Of a DNA stretch of 64,000 bases, positions 27,673 to 36,827 are shown piece by piece. Below the pieces are notes generated by a model. It was not told the origin of the DNA and ran no database searches. It saw only the letters and a program-made list of their open reading frames with translations. The position numbers and the translations under genes are program-made. Source of the stretch: Candidatus Gastranaerophilales bacterium (GTDB taxonomy: Bacteria > Cyanobacteriota > Vampirovibrionia > Gastranaerophilales > Gastranaerophilaceae); assembly GCA_944326475.1 (NCBI GenBank), contig CALVEC010000005.1:62001-126000 (forward strand). The letters are read 5' to 3'. The stretch's first letter is position 1. The number at the start of each line of letters is the position of its first letter.

Positions 27673-27696
27673 CATGGAAAAATAAACAATTCCATG
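27673..27696 (+). other. Inverted repeat in the gatC leader
   Basis: CATGGAA (27673-27679) and TTCCATG (27690-27696) form a 7-bp stem with a ten-base A-rich loop about 47 bp before gatC. No T-run follows. It may be a leader hairpin; significance is uncertain. Nothing else was seen in 27551-27742. Confidence 0.3.
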
Positions 27697-27742
27697 ATAC
27701 AAATATGTAAGGACAACTCGCATTTAAAAATGGAGACAAAAA

Positions 27743-28024
27743 ATGATTAGCATAAAAGACGTTGAACACGTTGCAAAATTAGCAAGACTGGAGTTGACAG
27801 ACGAGGAAAAGCAAAAATTCACAAAACAACTTGGTGCAATCCTTGAATACGCTCAACAAATGAATGAAATAGATACAACAGGAGTTGAACCTATGGCGCA
27901 TGCAATTCCGGTTGTAAATGTAATGAGAGAGGATGTGCCGGTATACAGACAGACAAAAGAAGAACTTATGGCAAATGCGCCGGTTGAAGAAAACGGATTC
28001 TTCAGAGTTCCAAAAATTAATTAA
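27743..28024 (+). CDS. gatC: Asp-tRNA(Asn)/Glu-tRNA(Gln) amidotransferase subunit C
   Basis: GatC is the small scaffold of the GatCAB complex that amidates misacylated Glu-tRNA-Gln or Asp-tRNA-Asn. The 93 residues fit the family: [19 protein letters not shown] at the start, then [24 protein letters not shown] and a C-terminal REDV..[14 protein letters not shown]. GGAG precedes the ATG. gatA is encoded separately at 34386 on the other strand, and gatB is not in the window. Confidence 0.96.
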   Translation: MISIKDVEHVAKLARLELTDEEKQKFTKQLGAILEYAQQMNEIDTTGVEPMAHAIPVVNVMREDVPVYRQTKEELMANAPVEENGFFRVPKIN

Positions 28025-28056
28025 AACATAAACCGGGAAAGAATAAGGGGTATAGT

Positions 28057-29667
28057 ATGACAACTAAGTATATTTTTGTAACAGGAGGCGTTGTATCATC
28101 ACTGGGGAAAGGTATAGTCGCTGCATCACTCGGAAAACTTCTCACAGCAAGAGGGTTTTCAGTTGTAATCCAAAAATTTGACCCTTATATAAATGTTGAC
28201 CCGGGCACTATGAGTCCGTTCCAACACGGTGAAGTGTTTGTAACAGACGACGGAGCTGAAACTGACCTTGACCTCGGTCATTATGAAAGATTTACGGACA
28301 CAAACCTCGGACGGATTAACAATGTTACCTCAGGATACATTTACCAGACAGTTATAAAAAAAGAACGCAAAGGCGAATATCTCGGTGCCACAGTACAGAC
28401 AATCCCCCATATTACAAACGAGATAAAATCAAGAATGAAAAAAGCGGCAACCCAGTTTAAGCCGGATTTTGTAATAATAGAAGTTGGCGGAACCATAGGA
28501 GACATTGAAGGACTGCCGTTTATTGAGGCAATCAGACAGTTCCGTTCGGAACTCGGCTACGGCAACAGTATTTCTATCCACGTTACGCTTGTTCCTTACC
28601 TGCCGACATCAGGGGAACTTAAAACAAAACCCTCACAGCACAGTGTAGCTGTTTTGAGAAGCTATGGTATTCAGCCGGAAATACTTGTTTGCAGAACATC
28701 AAAACCTATTCCTAAAAAAGAAAAAGAAAAGCTTGCTCTGTTTTGCTCAGTACCGATTGAGGCAGTTATCGAATGCAAAGATTTGAAGTCAATTTACGAA
28801 GTGCCGCTTGCACTTGAAGCTCAGGAAATGGCGCAAGTTGTGTTAAAACGATTGCAACTCCTGGATAAAAAACCTCACCTTGAATCCTGGATAAAGCTTG
28901 TAGACAACATAAAAAATCCGAAAAAAACTTTTAAAATAGCTATTGCCGGCAAATACACAAAACTCTCGGATGCCTATATATCGGTTGTTGAATCGCTAAA
29001 ACATGCCGGATACAAACACAGTGCACAGGTCGAAATCAAGTGGATAAACTCAGAGGATTGTGTTGATTATGCAAAAGCAAAAGAAGCTCTGAAAGATGTT
29101 GAGGGACTGGTAGTTCCCGGAGGTTTCGGAGTACGAGGAATCGAAGGCAAACTCAATGTAATCAGGTATGCCAGAGAAAACAATGTACCGTTTTTGGGTT
29201 TATGTCTCGGCATGCAATGCGCAGTTATTGAATATGCAAGAAATGTTGTCGGTTTAAAAAACGCAAACAGCACGGAATTTGATGAAGGAACACAGTATCC
29301 CGTTATCGACATAATGCTTGAACAAAAACATATAGACGGTCTCGGCGGAACAATGAGACTCGGAAAATATGAATGCAAACTAAAAAAAGGAACAAAAGCC
29401 TACAAAGCTTATGGCAAAGAGGTCATAGACGAAAGACACAGACACAGATACGAGGTCAACAATGAATACAGGCAGCAGATTGAAGACGCAGGACTCGTCT
29501 TCTCCGGTCTGTCACCTGACGGCACACTGTGTGAAATAGTCGAATATCCGAAAAATGACTGGTTTGTAGCCTGTCAGTTCCACCCTGAATTTAAGTCCAG
29601 ACCGGAACATGCACACCCGCTTTTTATCGGATTTATGAACGCTGTAAGCCAGAACCACAAAGAATAA
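28057..29667 (+). CDS. pyrG: CTP synthase
   Basis: PyrG aminates UTP to CTP using glutamine and ATP. The 536-residue length is standard. The synthetase domain begins [18 protein letters not shown] and contains [21 protein letters not shown]; the C-terminal glutamine amidotransferase domain has VPGGFGVRG, the nucleophile region [14 protein letters not shown] (Cys ~380) and the His/Glu pair [17 protein letters not shown] precedes the ATG. It is 32 bp after gatC and 12 bp before surE, likely one transcript. Confidence 0.98.
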   Translation: MTTKYIFVTGGVVSSLGKGIVAASLGKLLTARGFSVVIQKFDPYINVDPGTMSPFQHGEVFVTDDGAETDLDLGHYERFTDTNLGRINNVTSGYIYQTVIKKERKGEYLGATVQTIPHITNEIKSRMKKAATQFKPDFVIIEVGGTIGDIEGLPFIEAIRQFRSELGYGNSISIHVTLVPYLPTSGELKTKPSQHSVAVLRSYGIQPEILVCRTSKPIPKKEKEKLALFCSVPIEAVIECKDLKSIYEVPLALEAQEMAQVVLKRLQLLDKKPHLESWIKLVDNIKNPKKTFKIAIAGKYTKLSDAYISVVESLKHAGYKHSAQVEIKWINSEDCVDYAKAKEALKDVEGLVVPGGFGVRGIEGKLNVIRYARENNVPFLGLCLGMQCAVIEYARNVVGLKNANSTEFDEGTQYPVIDIMLEQKHIDGLGGTMRLGKYECKLKKGTKAYKAYGKEVIDERHRHRYEVNNEYRQQIEDAGLVFSGLSPDGTLCEIVEYPKNDWFVACQFHPEFKSRPEHAHPLFIGFMNAVSQNHKE

Positions 29668-29679
29668 CAGGAGAAAAAT

Positions 29680-30471
29680 ATGAAAATTCTTATATCAAAT
29701 GACGACGGAATTGTTGCAAACGGAATCAGAGCTTTGACAGAAGCTCTCAGCAAAGAAAATGACGTATATGTAATAGCTCCGGACAGAGAGCGCAGTGCGG
29801 CAGGTCACTCGCTGACTTTGCACACGCCGCTAAGAGTTGAGGAACTCGATCCGAAATTCGGCGCAAAAAGGAACTGGGTAACAACAGGTACACCCGGAGA
29901 CTGCGTAAAAATCGGACTAAGCGCAATTCTCGGTCCGGACGAAAAACCCGACCTGGTTATTTCCGGTATTAACCACGGTCCAAACCTCGGTGCAGACATT
30001 TTATACTCCGGTACGGTAAGCTGTGCACTAGAAGGTGCAATGCTTGGTTATCCGGCTATTGCAACCTCCCTTGCCGGTTTAACTTGCGAACTTGAAAATT
30101 TCAAATTTGCCGCTGAATTTATGGCAAAATTTGTTAAAAAAATTAAGGATATAAACCTTCCGCCAAAATGTATTTTGAATATAAATTTCCCATCCTTAAG
30201 CGGTGAAGACGTAAATGGCGTTGCTATTACAAGACTCGGCACAAGAATGTTTACAAGCGATTATGACAAAAGGCTTGATCCCCGCGGAAAAACGTATTAT
30301 TGGCTAGCCGGTCAACTTATCCAGTATGACGAAAATGACGGCACGGATATAAATGCGCTCCGTATGAATAAAATTTCAATAACTCCCATTACTTTTGAAA
30401 TGACGCTCGAAAATATCATGCCTGATTTGGAAAAAGCATTTTGCAAAGACGGAGCCTGCGACTGGTTTTAG
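29680..30471 (+). CDS. surE: 5'/3'-nucleotidase SurE
   Basis: SurE is a metal-dependent nucleoside monophosphatase with stationary-phase survival roles. The 263 residues start MKILISNDDGIVANGI, giving the metal-binding Asp8-Asp9, followed by the Ser loop RSAAGHSLTLHTPLR and the NHGPNLGADILYSGTV motif (metal-binding Asn ~95). AGGAG lies six bases before the ATG. The last ~15 residues are unusual, containing two cysteines (FCKDGACDWF). Confidence 0.95.
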   Translation: MKILISNDDGIVANGIRALTEALSKENDVYVIAPDRERSAAGHSLTLHTPLRVEELDPKFGAKRNWVTTGTPGDCVKIGLSAILGPDEKPDLVISGINHGPNLGADILYSGTVSCALEGAMLGYPAIATSLAGLTCELENFKFAAEFMAKFVKKIKDINLPPKCILNINFPSLSGEDVNGVAITRLGTRMFTSDYDKRLDPRGKTYYWLAGQLIQYDENDGTDINALRMNKISITPITFEMTLENIMPDLEKAFCKDGACDWF

Positions 30472-30499
30472 TCTGTGCACTGCCGGAAAAATTAACCAC

Positions 30500-30528
30500 T
30501 TGCTTTAATCCGAAAAAAGTTATAAAAT
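30500..30528 (+). promoter_or_regulatory. Sigma-70 promoter for the CxxC protein
   Basis: TTGCTT (30500-30505) and TAAAAT (30523-30528) separated by exactly 17 bp on the plus strand, 95 bp before the revised ATG. Confidence 0.5.
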
Positions 30529-30622
30529 GTGAGGAAGTAAGTACTAAATCAATAGTAAGAGTAAAAATTTTGCATTGGTGGCTATTTACGTGTTATTTAC
30601 AGCAAAACAAGGAGAAGTAGAA

Positions 30623-30901
30623 ATGTATCAAGATGAAAAGCTCGTCTGCGAAGACTGCGGAGCTGAATTTGTATTCACAGCTGGAGAGCAAGAATTTTAC
30701 GCTGAAAAAGGTTTAGTCAACAAACCCAAAAGATGTCCGGAATGCAGAAAAAGCAGAAGACAGCATAACAGAAAGAAAATGTTTGACGTTATTTGTTCAA
30801 AATGCGGCTGCCAAACCAAAGTTCCGTTCAAACCGACATCCGGAAAAGATGTTTATTGCAAAGACTGCTATCAGGCAATGAAATCGGAAGTACAAGTTTA
30901 A
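30623..30901 (+). CDS. Small double zinc-ribbon protein (CxxC-x17-CxxC type)
   Basis: A 92-residue protein with two zinc-ribbon units. The first is CEDCG...RCPEC (residues ~9-38); the second is CSKC-x17-CKDC (~59-82), matching the CxxC-x17-CxxC domain known from uncharacterised bacterial proteins. A basic helix between them (RKSRRQHNRKK) suggests nucleic-acid contact; that is inference. The frame opens 16 codons earlier, but AAGGAG directly upstream of this ATG decides the start. It has its own promoter and terminator, so it is a monocistronic unit. Confidence 0.85.
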   Translation: MYQDEKLVCEDCGAEFVFTAGEQEFYAEKGLVNKPKRCPECRKSRRQHNRKKMFDVICSKCGCQTKVPFKPTSGKDVYCKDCYQAMKSEVQV

Positions 30902-30908
30902 AATGCAT

Positions 30909-30935
30909 AAAAAACGCCCTGTTGGGCGTTTTTTA
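30909..30935. terminator. Bidirectional rho-independent terminator
   Basis: Stem ACGCCC/GGGCGT with a TGTT loop, preceded by six A and followed by six T, so it can act on both strands. It closes the CxxC gene and, from the other side, the histidine kinase gene ending at 30959. Confidence 0.9.
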
Positions 30936-30958
30936 TTACTTATATAAACAACTATCTT

Positions 30959-32644
30959 TCAGGCAAGATTTAACTTCAAAACAACGCTAAACTCATTGCT
31001 TTGAAGTGACACTAGTTCAATACTTCCCCCCATCGCAAGCACAAGCCCCTTCACAATAAAAAGCCCCAGACCTGTTCCTCTTGTGGTTCTTGTTGTTGTG
31101 TCATCCACCCTTATAAACTTCCCAAACAGCTTATTTAAAACCTCAGGCGGAATATAAGGCGCCTCGTTTGTTACCTTAATCACTGCTTTTTGCCCCTCCG
31201 TTACCGCACTAATTGAAATAGGTGTATCGTCTTCCGAATATTTAATAGCATTATCAATAAGATTAATCAGAACCTGCTCAAGCCTGTCATTATCTGCAAG
31301 CACAAGCGGAAAATCGTGCGGTATATCAATCACAAGCTCCCTCGACTCGTGGTTTTTAACAGAAATCAGTGAATCGTTAAGCGACTCAATCAAATTAACC
31401 GGGTCTTTTTTTAGCTTAAGCCTTGCCCCCTCAATATCCGGTATAACAAGTAAATCCTCAACCATTCGACTCAGACGTTCGGTCTGATTCTTTATGATTT
31501 TCAAGGATTTTTGCTTCGTTTCCTCGTCGAGGGTTATATCCTGTCTTAAAAGCCTTGAGGTGTAGCCTTTTATACTCGTCAATGGTGTCCGAAACTCATG
31601 ACTTACCGCATCTACAAGATTTGCGCGAAACTCGTCAAGTTTTTTAAGCTCCTTGTTTTTGTGCTTAAGTTCCCGGTATGACATGTTGATTTCAGTAATC
31701 ATCTTATTAAACTCATCCGCAAGAAAAATGATTTCATAAGGTGTAAAAACACTGGTCAATAACCTTATTTTGCGGTTATAGTTTCCCATGGAAAGCGCCA
31801 TAACAGCCTTGAATAGCTGACGTATATTGATGTAGAGGTAATAAGTATATAGTCCAACGACAGATATTATAAAAAGGGCTGAAAGAAAAAGCGCAGCCAG
31901 AATTTTGTATCTTGCGGTATTGATGGTAGTTTTTGTAATCTGGTGTGTGGTATTCACTATCACAATAATCTCCGGGCTTATCATTTTGAAATAAGCAAGC
32001 GGCTGGTTTTTGACTTTACCAAAAATCACGGAGTCATCTGTTTTCAAATCCTTTGGAAGTGCATAAGTCACCCTATTAAAATCTTTTTCATCAAAATTAT
32101 GCGCAGCAATTAGTTTTTTATCCTTGTTCAAAATATAAATCTGCCTGTCATCGTCTTTAAAAATGTTAAAGACTTTATTTTTAAACTGATTCAGGTCAAT
32201 ATTTGCATCAAGATAGATTTTGTCATTGATTTTTTTAAGCATTTTAATGGAGCTGCCATGCTCGTCAAGATAAACAATCTCATCGGTTTTCCCAAAAGAG
32301 ATATCGTCTTTCATCTCTTTAACATCTATCGAATCAAAGATATTTGTATGCAAAAGCAAATCCTTCAAATAAACATCTTTTGCATAGTCTGTTTTTATAT
32401 ACTTTAAAGCAAGTACAATCTCATCTATTTCATCGCTGCCGGAAGCAAGAAAAGTTTTTATGTTAGAGGCAATAGACTCTGAAATAGTGAGTGCTGAGTA
32501 TTGCAGCTCGTTTCTGACCGCATGCTGGTTGACGTTGTTGATAATAATTGCACTGACAATCATAGGCGCAAGCACTGCAAGCAGTATAACAACTATAATC
32601 TGCTCAACAATTTTAAATCTTTTTATTGCCCTTGCTTTTTTCAT
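30959..32644 (-). CDS. Membrane sensor histidine kinase
   Basis: A 561-residue two-component sensor. Transmembrane helix 1 is at ~13-35, a ~210-residue extracytoplasmic sensor with Cache-like secondary structure follows, then transmembrane helix 2 (~247-270) and a HAMP-like linker. HisKA carries the phospho-accepting His ~350 in SHEFRTPLTSIKGY. The ATPase domain has N-box NLIDNAIKYS, a somewhat degenerate F region, and G-box GTGLGLFIVKG. Its ATG overlaps the response regulator stop (ATGA), so they form a cognate pair. The signal is unknown. Confidence 0.93.
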   Translation of the reverse strand: MKKARAIKRFKIVEQIIVVILLAVLAPMIVSAIIINNVNQHAVRNELQYSALTISESIASNIKTFLASGSDEIDEIVLALKYIKTDYAKDVYLKDLLLHTNIFDSIDVKEMKDDISFGKTDEIVYLDEHGSSIKMLKKINDKIYLDANIDLNQFKNKVFNIFKDDDRQIYILNKDKKLIAAHNFDEKDFNRVTYALPKDLKTDDSVIFGKVKNQPLAYFKMISPEIIVIVNTTHQITKTTINTARYKILAALFLSALFIISVVGLYTYYLYINIRQLFKAVMALSMGNYNRKIRLLTSVFTPYEIIFLADEFNKMITEINMSYRELKHKNKELKKLDEFRANLVDAVSHEFRTPLTSIKGYTSRLLRQDITLDEETKQKSLKIIKNQTERLSRMVEDLLVIPDIEGARLKLKKDPVNLIESLNDSLISVKNHESRELVIDIPHDFPLVLADNDRLEQVLINLIDNAIKYSEDDTPISISAVTEGQKAVIKVTNEAPYIPPEVLNKLFGKFIRVDDTTTRTTRGTGLGLFIVKGLVLAMGGSIELVSLQSNEFSVVLKLNLA

Positions 32645-33354
32645 TCGACCTCATCTTTGAACGGTGTAAGTTTATAGCCTACATTTGTAACAGTATGCAA
32701 AAACCTGGGATTTTTTGTGTCTTCTTCTATTTTTTGACGCAGACCGCCCACATGAACCCTTACCATTCTTACATCTTCATCGGAATCATATCCCCAGACC
32801 TCGTCTAACAGAGTTGCAAGAGATACAGGGTTGTTAAAATGCTGCATAAGACAATACAAAATTTCAAACTCCGTCGGCGTCAGCTTAATTTTTTTGTCAA
32901 CAACAATAACCTCCAGAGAATCCGGAAAAAGCTCTATATCTCCGACTTTCAAAATTTCATTTTTTAAAACAGTTTCCTTGTTAGTATCAGTTTTTCTTCT
33001 TAACAGCGCACGCACACGAAGCAGCACTTCCTGAATATCAAACGGTTTCACAAGGTAATCGTCCGCGCCGCAGTCAAACCCCTGTGTTTTATCGTCAATT
33101 GTACCTTTTGCCGTCAAAAGCAGCACCGGCAGGTCAGGTTTTGTTTTTCTGATATTTTTACAAACATCATAACCGTTCATCTTTGGCATCATAACATCCA
33201 GCAGCACTATGTCATAATAATTGTTAAGCGCCTTATTTAGACCCTCCATACCATTTGAAGCAGTATCAACAACATAACCGCTTTGCGCGAGGTCAAACTC
33301 AAGAAGCTCTCTTATTTCATTATCATCATCAACTATAAGAATTTTTCGCTGCAT
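32641..33354 (-). CDS. OmpR/PhoB-family response regulator
   Basis: A 237-residue DNA-binding regulator. The receiver domain has the acidic pair in VDDDNEI, the phospho-acceptor Asp in IVLLDVMMPKMNGYD (~53), TAKG and KPFD. The winged-helix effector includes KLTPTEFEILYCLM and the recognition region VRVHVGGLRQKIEED. The frame opens 13 codons earlier, but the ATG at 33354 sits behind a G-rich Shine-Dalgarno sequence and gives the family N-terminus MQRKILIVDDD. It is transcribed ahead of its kinase. Confidence 0.94.
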   Translation of the reverse strand: MQRKILIVDDDNEIRELLEFDLAQSGYVVDTASNGMEGLNKALNNYYDIVLLDVMMPKMNGYDVCKNIRKTKPDLPVLLLTAKGTIDDKTQGFDCGADDYLVKPFDIQEVLLRVRALLRRKTDTNKETVLKNEILKVGDIELFPDSLEVIVVDKKIKLTPTEFEILYCLMQHFNNPVSLATLLDEVWGYDSDEDVRMVRVHVGGLRQKIEEDTKNPRFLHTVTNVGYKLTPFKDEVE

Positions 33355-33497
33355 TTTACCACCCCCGGTGAATTTTAGTTTTTTATGTTCCAATTTACGT
33401 ATAAGCTGATGTGCCGTCCTATCTCAGTTTGACAGAAGCGAGCCGAACACATTTCGTTTGACTGATTTTTACCGAAAGCCCAATAGGTGTCAGGCTG

Positions 33498-33525
33498 AAA
33501 AAGTCCCCTGTATTTAACAGGGGAC
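33498..33525 (-). terminator. Rho-independent terminator of the TPR/NHL gene
   Basis: Perfect 8-bp stem GTCCCCTG/CAGGGGAC (33503-33510 with 33518-33525), seven-base loop, then five T on the minus strand, eight bases after the stop codon. Confidence 0.92.
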
Positions 33526-33533
33526 TGATTATT

Positions 33534-34370
33534 TTAATACAATTTGTATTTTATAACGGTATTGTTTCCCTGTTCTGAGATATACATATTGTTACCTTTA
33601 ATAAGCAGGTAATACGGGTTTGTTATTCTGTTCATAAAGATAACGATTTGTCCTGATTTATTAATTTTAAGTATATTGTTTTTATTGTAGTTTGCAACAT
33701 AAAGGTTGTCTTGAGAGTCAACGGCAAGTCCTATCGGTCCGTTAATCATAGGGCTTTTTGAATAAAGCTGTGTCTGACCGTTCGGTGCAACTTTGTAGAT
33801 GCTGTTGTCGGAGTAACTGGCGACATACAAATTACCCTTTGAGTCCATAGCGACACCGGTAGGACCGGAAAATCTGTTTATAACAGTTTTGTTAGCTTCT
33901 TTTGCTGTGGAAGTAGCTGATGCAATCTTTTTTGCCTCTGCTTTTTCTGCGCTTGTTTGAATTATTGTTTTAAGCTGCGCAGCTTGCTGTGCATACTGAC
34001 TGTCTGCCGGTATTTTGTTTGCATAGAGGAGTGCTTTATCAAAACTGCCTGTTCTGTTATACAGTTCAGCAAGCTTCAACACCGATTCCATATCATTCGG
34101 GTCAAGTTCCGTAACCTTTGTGTAATAAATTATCGCAGTTTGATAGCTTTTCAGGTACTCAAACAGAGAAGCAAGGTTATAATATCCGTCTACGAGCGTC
34201 GGGTCTTTAGCGACAGCTTCTTTAAATGAATCGATTGCTTTTGTATACTCGCCTTTTGCATAATAGTCAAGACCGTCGTTGTAATACATTCCGCCTTCAG
34301 AGACAGCTGCGTATACTGTAGCTGCGGAAGTACATAATAACATTGCGCATAAAACTAAAAATTTCTTCAC
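33534..34370 (-). CDS. Secreted TPR and NHL-repeat protein
   Basis: A 278-residue exported protein of unknown role. A signal peptide (~1-21) is followed by three tetratricopeptide repeats (~27-130: YYNDGLDYYAKGEYTKAIDSF and two more) and then three NHL-type beta-propeller blades (~168-278: GPTGVAMDSKGNLYVASY and GPIGLAVDSQDNLYVANY). Three blades cannot close a propeller, so it may oligomerise or be an open fragment. The start is GTG with AGGAG eight bases upstream. It lies 15 bp after gatA and ends at a strong terminator. Confidence 0.82.
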   Translation of the reverse strand: MKKFLVLCAMLLCTSAATVYAAVSEGGMYYNDGLDYYAKGEYTKAIDSFKEAVAKDPTLVDGYYNLASLFEYLKSYQTAIIYYTKVTELDPNDMESVLKLAELYNRTGSFDKALLYANKIPADSQYAQQAAQLKTIIQTSAEKAEAKKIASATSTAKEANKTVINRFSGPTGVAMDSKGNLYVASYSDNSIYKVAPNGQTQLYSKSPMINGPIGLAVDSQDNLYVANYNKNNILKINKSGQIVIFMNRITNPYYLLIKGNNMYISEQGNNTVIKYKLY

Positions 34371-34385
34371 TTTTTTTCTCCTAAG

Positions 34386-35858
34386 TTACGCTAAACTTAC
34401 AGCTTTTTTATGGTATTCTGTTGCCGTTTCAAATTTGTATGCGGCATTTAACAGACGTTCTTCAGTCAATGCGGGCGACAGGAGCTGCAACCCTATCGGC
34501 ATACCGTCAGAATCAAAACCGCAAGGCAGACTCATACCGGGGATTCCGGCAAGGTTTGCACTGATAGTTCCGATGTCTGTGAGATACATGCTGAGCGGAT
34601 CTTCAATTTTCGAGCCGATATCGAACGCTGTGTTCGGGCATGTCGGCGACAAAAGCACATCCGCCTTTTCAAATGCTTTGTCAAAATCTTGTTTAATAAG
34701 CTGTCTTATCTGCTGCGCCTTTTTGTAGTAGGCATCATAATATCCTGAACTCAGCGCGTAGGTTCCTAGCATAATACGCCTTTTAACCTCGTCTCCAAAA
34801 CCTTCTGCTCTTGTTTTTGTGTACATTTCAAGAAGATTTTTCGCTTGTTCCGTTCGGTGTCCGTATTTTACGCCGTCAAATCGCGCCAGGTTTGAGCTGG
34901 CTTCTGCAGTTGCAATAATGTAATACACACCGATTGAATGCTTCAATAGCGGCAGAGAAATTTCAACAATCTCTGCGCCGAGTTCTTTGTAGGTCTGCAT
35001 TGCCGATTCAACAGCTTTTTTGACATCATTATCTAACCCGTCAGCAAAAAGCTCTTTTATGTACCCGACACGAAGCCCTTTAATGTCTTTGTTCAAGCTT
35101 TTTGAATACTCAGGAACCGGAAGATTAAGCGATGTTGAATCCCATTTATCGTATCCGCTTATAGCTTCCAAAAGCAGAGCAACATCTTCAACGCAACGCC
35201 CGAATGGTCCTATCTGGTCAAGAGATGATGCAAAAGCAATAAGTCCATATCTGGAAACACGTCCGTATGTAGGTTTCAGCCCGACAATTCCGCAAAAACT
35301 TGCAGGCAGTCTGATACTTCCGCCTGTGTCAGAGCCTAAAGCCAGAGCAGCTTCATAACTTGCCACAGCAGCAGCAGAGCCTCCGGAGCTTCCGCCAGGA
35401 ACTTTGTTCGGGTTCCAGGGATTTCTGACAATTTTAAAAGCAGAATTTTCATTTGATGAACCCATTGCAAATTCATCAAGATTTGCCTTGCCGATTATCG
35501 GTATCAGGTTTGATTTTAGTTTTTCCGTAACAGTCGCATCATAAGGCGACACAAAATTTTCAAGAATTTTACTCGATGCCGTAGTTTTGTAACCTTTGTA
35601 ATTTATGTTATCTTTCAGAGCAAGCGGAATACCTGCGAGTTTAGGCAATTCTTCGTTTTTTGAAATCTTTTCATCAACATTTTTCGCAGTTTCAAGCGCT
35701 TTTTCTTTGCACAAAGAATTGTATGCACCGATTGCATCATCATGTTTATCGATATTTTCGTATGTTGCGTTAACCAGCTCAACAGCTGAAACTTCTTTGT
35801 TCAGCAGAGCCTCTCTCTGTTCTTTTGCTGTCTTTTTCAGCAGTTCGGTAATGTTCAT
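34386..35858 (-). CDS. gatA: Glutamyl-tRNA(Gln) amidotransferase subunit A
   Basis: GatA is the glutaminase of GatCAB. The 490 residues contain the amidase-signature triad: Lys in LALKDNINYKG (~75), Ser in PGGSSGGSAAAVA (~150) and Ser in GSDTGGSIRLPAS (~174). LDEFAMGSSNENSAF is typical of GatA. The frame opens eight codons earlier, but GGAGAGG lies just upstream of this ATG (MNITELLKKTAKEQ). gatC is 6 kb away on the opposite strand, so the complex is not encoded as one operon. Confidence 0.96.
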   Translation of the reverse strand: MNITELLKKTAKEQREALLNKEVSAVELVNATYENIDKHDDAIGAYNSLCKEKALETAKNVDEKISKNEELPKLAGIPLALKDNINYKGYKTTASSKILENFVSPYDATVTEKLKSNLIPIIGKANLDEFAMGSSNENSAFKIVRNPWNPNKVPGGSSGGSAAAVASYEAALALGSDTGGSIRLPASFCGIVGLKPTYGRVSRYGLIAFASSLDQIGPFGRCVEDVALLLEAISGYDKWDSTSLNLPVPEYSKSLNKDIKGLRVGYIKELFADGLDNDVKKAVESAMQTYKELGAEIVEISLPLLKHSIGVYYIIATAEASSNLARFDGVKYGHRTEQAKNLLEMYTKTRAEGFGDEVKRRIMLGTYALSSGYYDAYYKKAQQIRQLIKQDFDKAFEKADVLLSPTCPNTAFDIGSKIEDPLSMYLTDIGTISANLAGIPGMSLPCGFDSDGMPIGLQLLSPALTEERLLNAAYKFETATEYHKKAVSLA

Positions 35859-36085
35859 ATTTGCCTCTCCGTAGATTTTCATATTGCCGACCGGCTGCTT
35901 TATTTAATTTTTTAATTTCCATCAGCCTTGATAAGCTTTTTGTCCGGGCTTACCGTCTTTTGGTTTTTTCTTCTGCAAGCCAAACCGTGTGCAATTATAT
36001 GGATAATTATACATTAAAAATACACAATTAATTATAACTCTCATTCAAATTATGTAAACATTTGTAAAATTTTTCTTCAAAATAT

Positions 36086-36113
36086 TAAAGATATCCCTGA
36101 AAACAGCCGATAT
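36086..36113 (+). promoter_or_regulatory. Sigma-28 (FliA/SigD)-type flagellar promoter
   Basis: TAAA (36086-36089), a 16-bp spacer, and GCCGATAT (36106-36113), a perfect match to the SigD/FliA consensus TAAA-N14-16-GCCGATA[A/T]. It lies 32 bp before the ATG at 36145, at the right distance for a start site near 36120 and the AGGAG that follows. The remaining gap (35859-36085) is AT-rich, holds TATAAT-like hexamers for gatA on the minus strand, and has no gene. Confidence 0.75.
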
Positions 36114-36144
36114 AAATAATAAGAATAAGGAGTATCACCGAAAT

Positions 36145-36825
36145 ATGGGACTGTCAGCATCACAAGCAAGATATTTACAATTAACGGCAAGAAAAAGCAA
36201 CGTAGAGTTTGAGGCGCAGCAGACGACTCAGGCAAAAATGATGCTTGCAAATGAGATTGAAGGTGAAGCAAAACTCTGGAATGAAAAGATGAACACAAAG
36301 CATCTTTACTATGCAAAAGACGGCATAGCCGGAAATACAGACAATCTCCCCAGATTAACCTACCAGGCAGTAACCTCTCAGCCGGCAGACGGCGGACTCG
36401 GCATGCGGGTCGTAGACGCTTCCGGCAGAATGGTTGTGGCATCCCTGCCCAATCCGCTTCCTGAAGGCAAAACGGAAAACGATTATGTTATTGATCCAAA
36501 ATGCAATCAGGCGGACTATTTTGAGGAACAGCTCTTTAACTGTAACTGGAGAATGCAAGAGGCAAATCTCTTTGCCAACGGTCAATGGACAGATGTTTCA
36601 GTAGACGGCAGCGCCTATATTTATCAGGGAATTGATGATGAAGAAATGGCTGCCGGGCTTGCAGAATACGAATCAAAGGTTGAGCGCCTCCAAAATCAGG
36701 ACAAACAGTTTGATATGAGGCTTGACCAGTTGAAAAACGAACAGCAGGCTATCGAAACAGAAATGGAATCAGTCAAAAAAGTTATAGACAAAAACATTGA
36801 AGAAACATTCAAAACTTTTGCTTAA
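36145..36825 (+). CDS. MGLSASQAR-type protein under a flagellar promoter
   Basis: Function unknown, 226 residues. The N-terminus MGLSASQARYLQLTARKSNVE is a recognisable helical start that I associate, from memory, with many paralogues in Gastranaerophilales-like genomes. A less conserved middle (~60-165) follows, then a C-terminal coiled coil (~168-226, ending IETEMESVKKVIDKNIEET). The helical ends flanking a variable middle recall flagellar axial proteins, but no known flagellar family is matched. No signal peptide. The sigma-28 promoter 32 bp upstream argues for expression with late flagellar genes. Confidence 0.7.
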   Translation: MGLSASQARYLQLTARKSNVEFEAQQTTQAKMMLANEIEGEAKLWNEKMNTKHLYYAKDGIAGNTDNLPRLTYQAVTSQPADGGLGMRVVDASGRMVVASLPNPLPEGKTENDYVIDPKCNQADYFEEQLFNCNWRMQEANLFANGQWTDVSVDGSAYIYQGIDDEEMAAGLAEYESKVERLQNQDKQFDMRLDQLKNEQQAIETEMESVKKVIDKNIEETFKTFA

Positions 36826-36827
36826 TT

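Noticed and set aside
33394-33497. Further copy of the 89-bp repeat between the response regulator and the TPR gene
   Set aside because: Only scattered short matches such as GTTTGACTGA; no continuous alignment.
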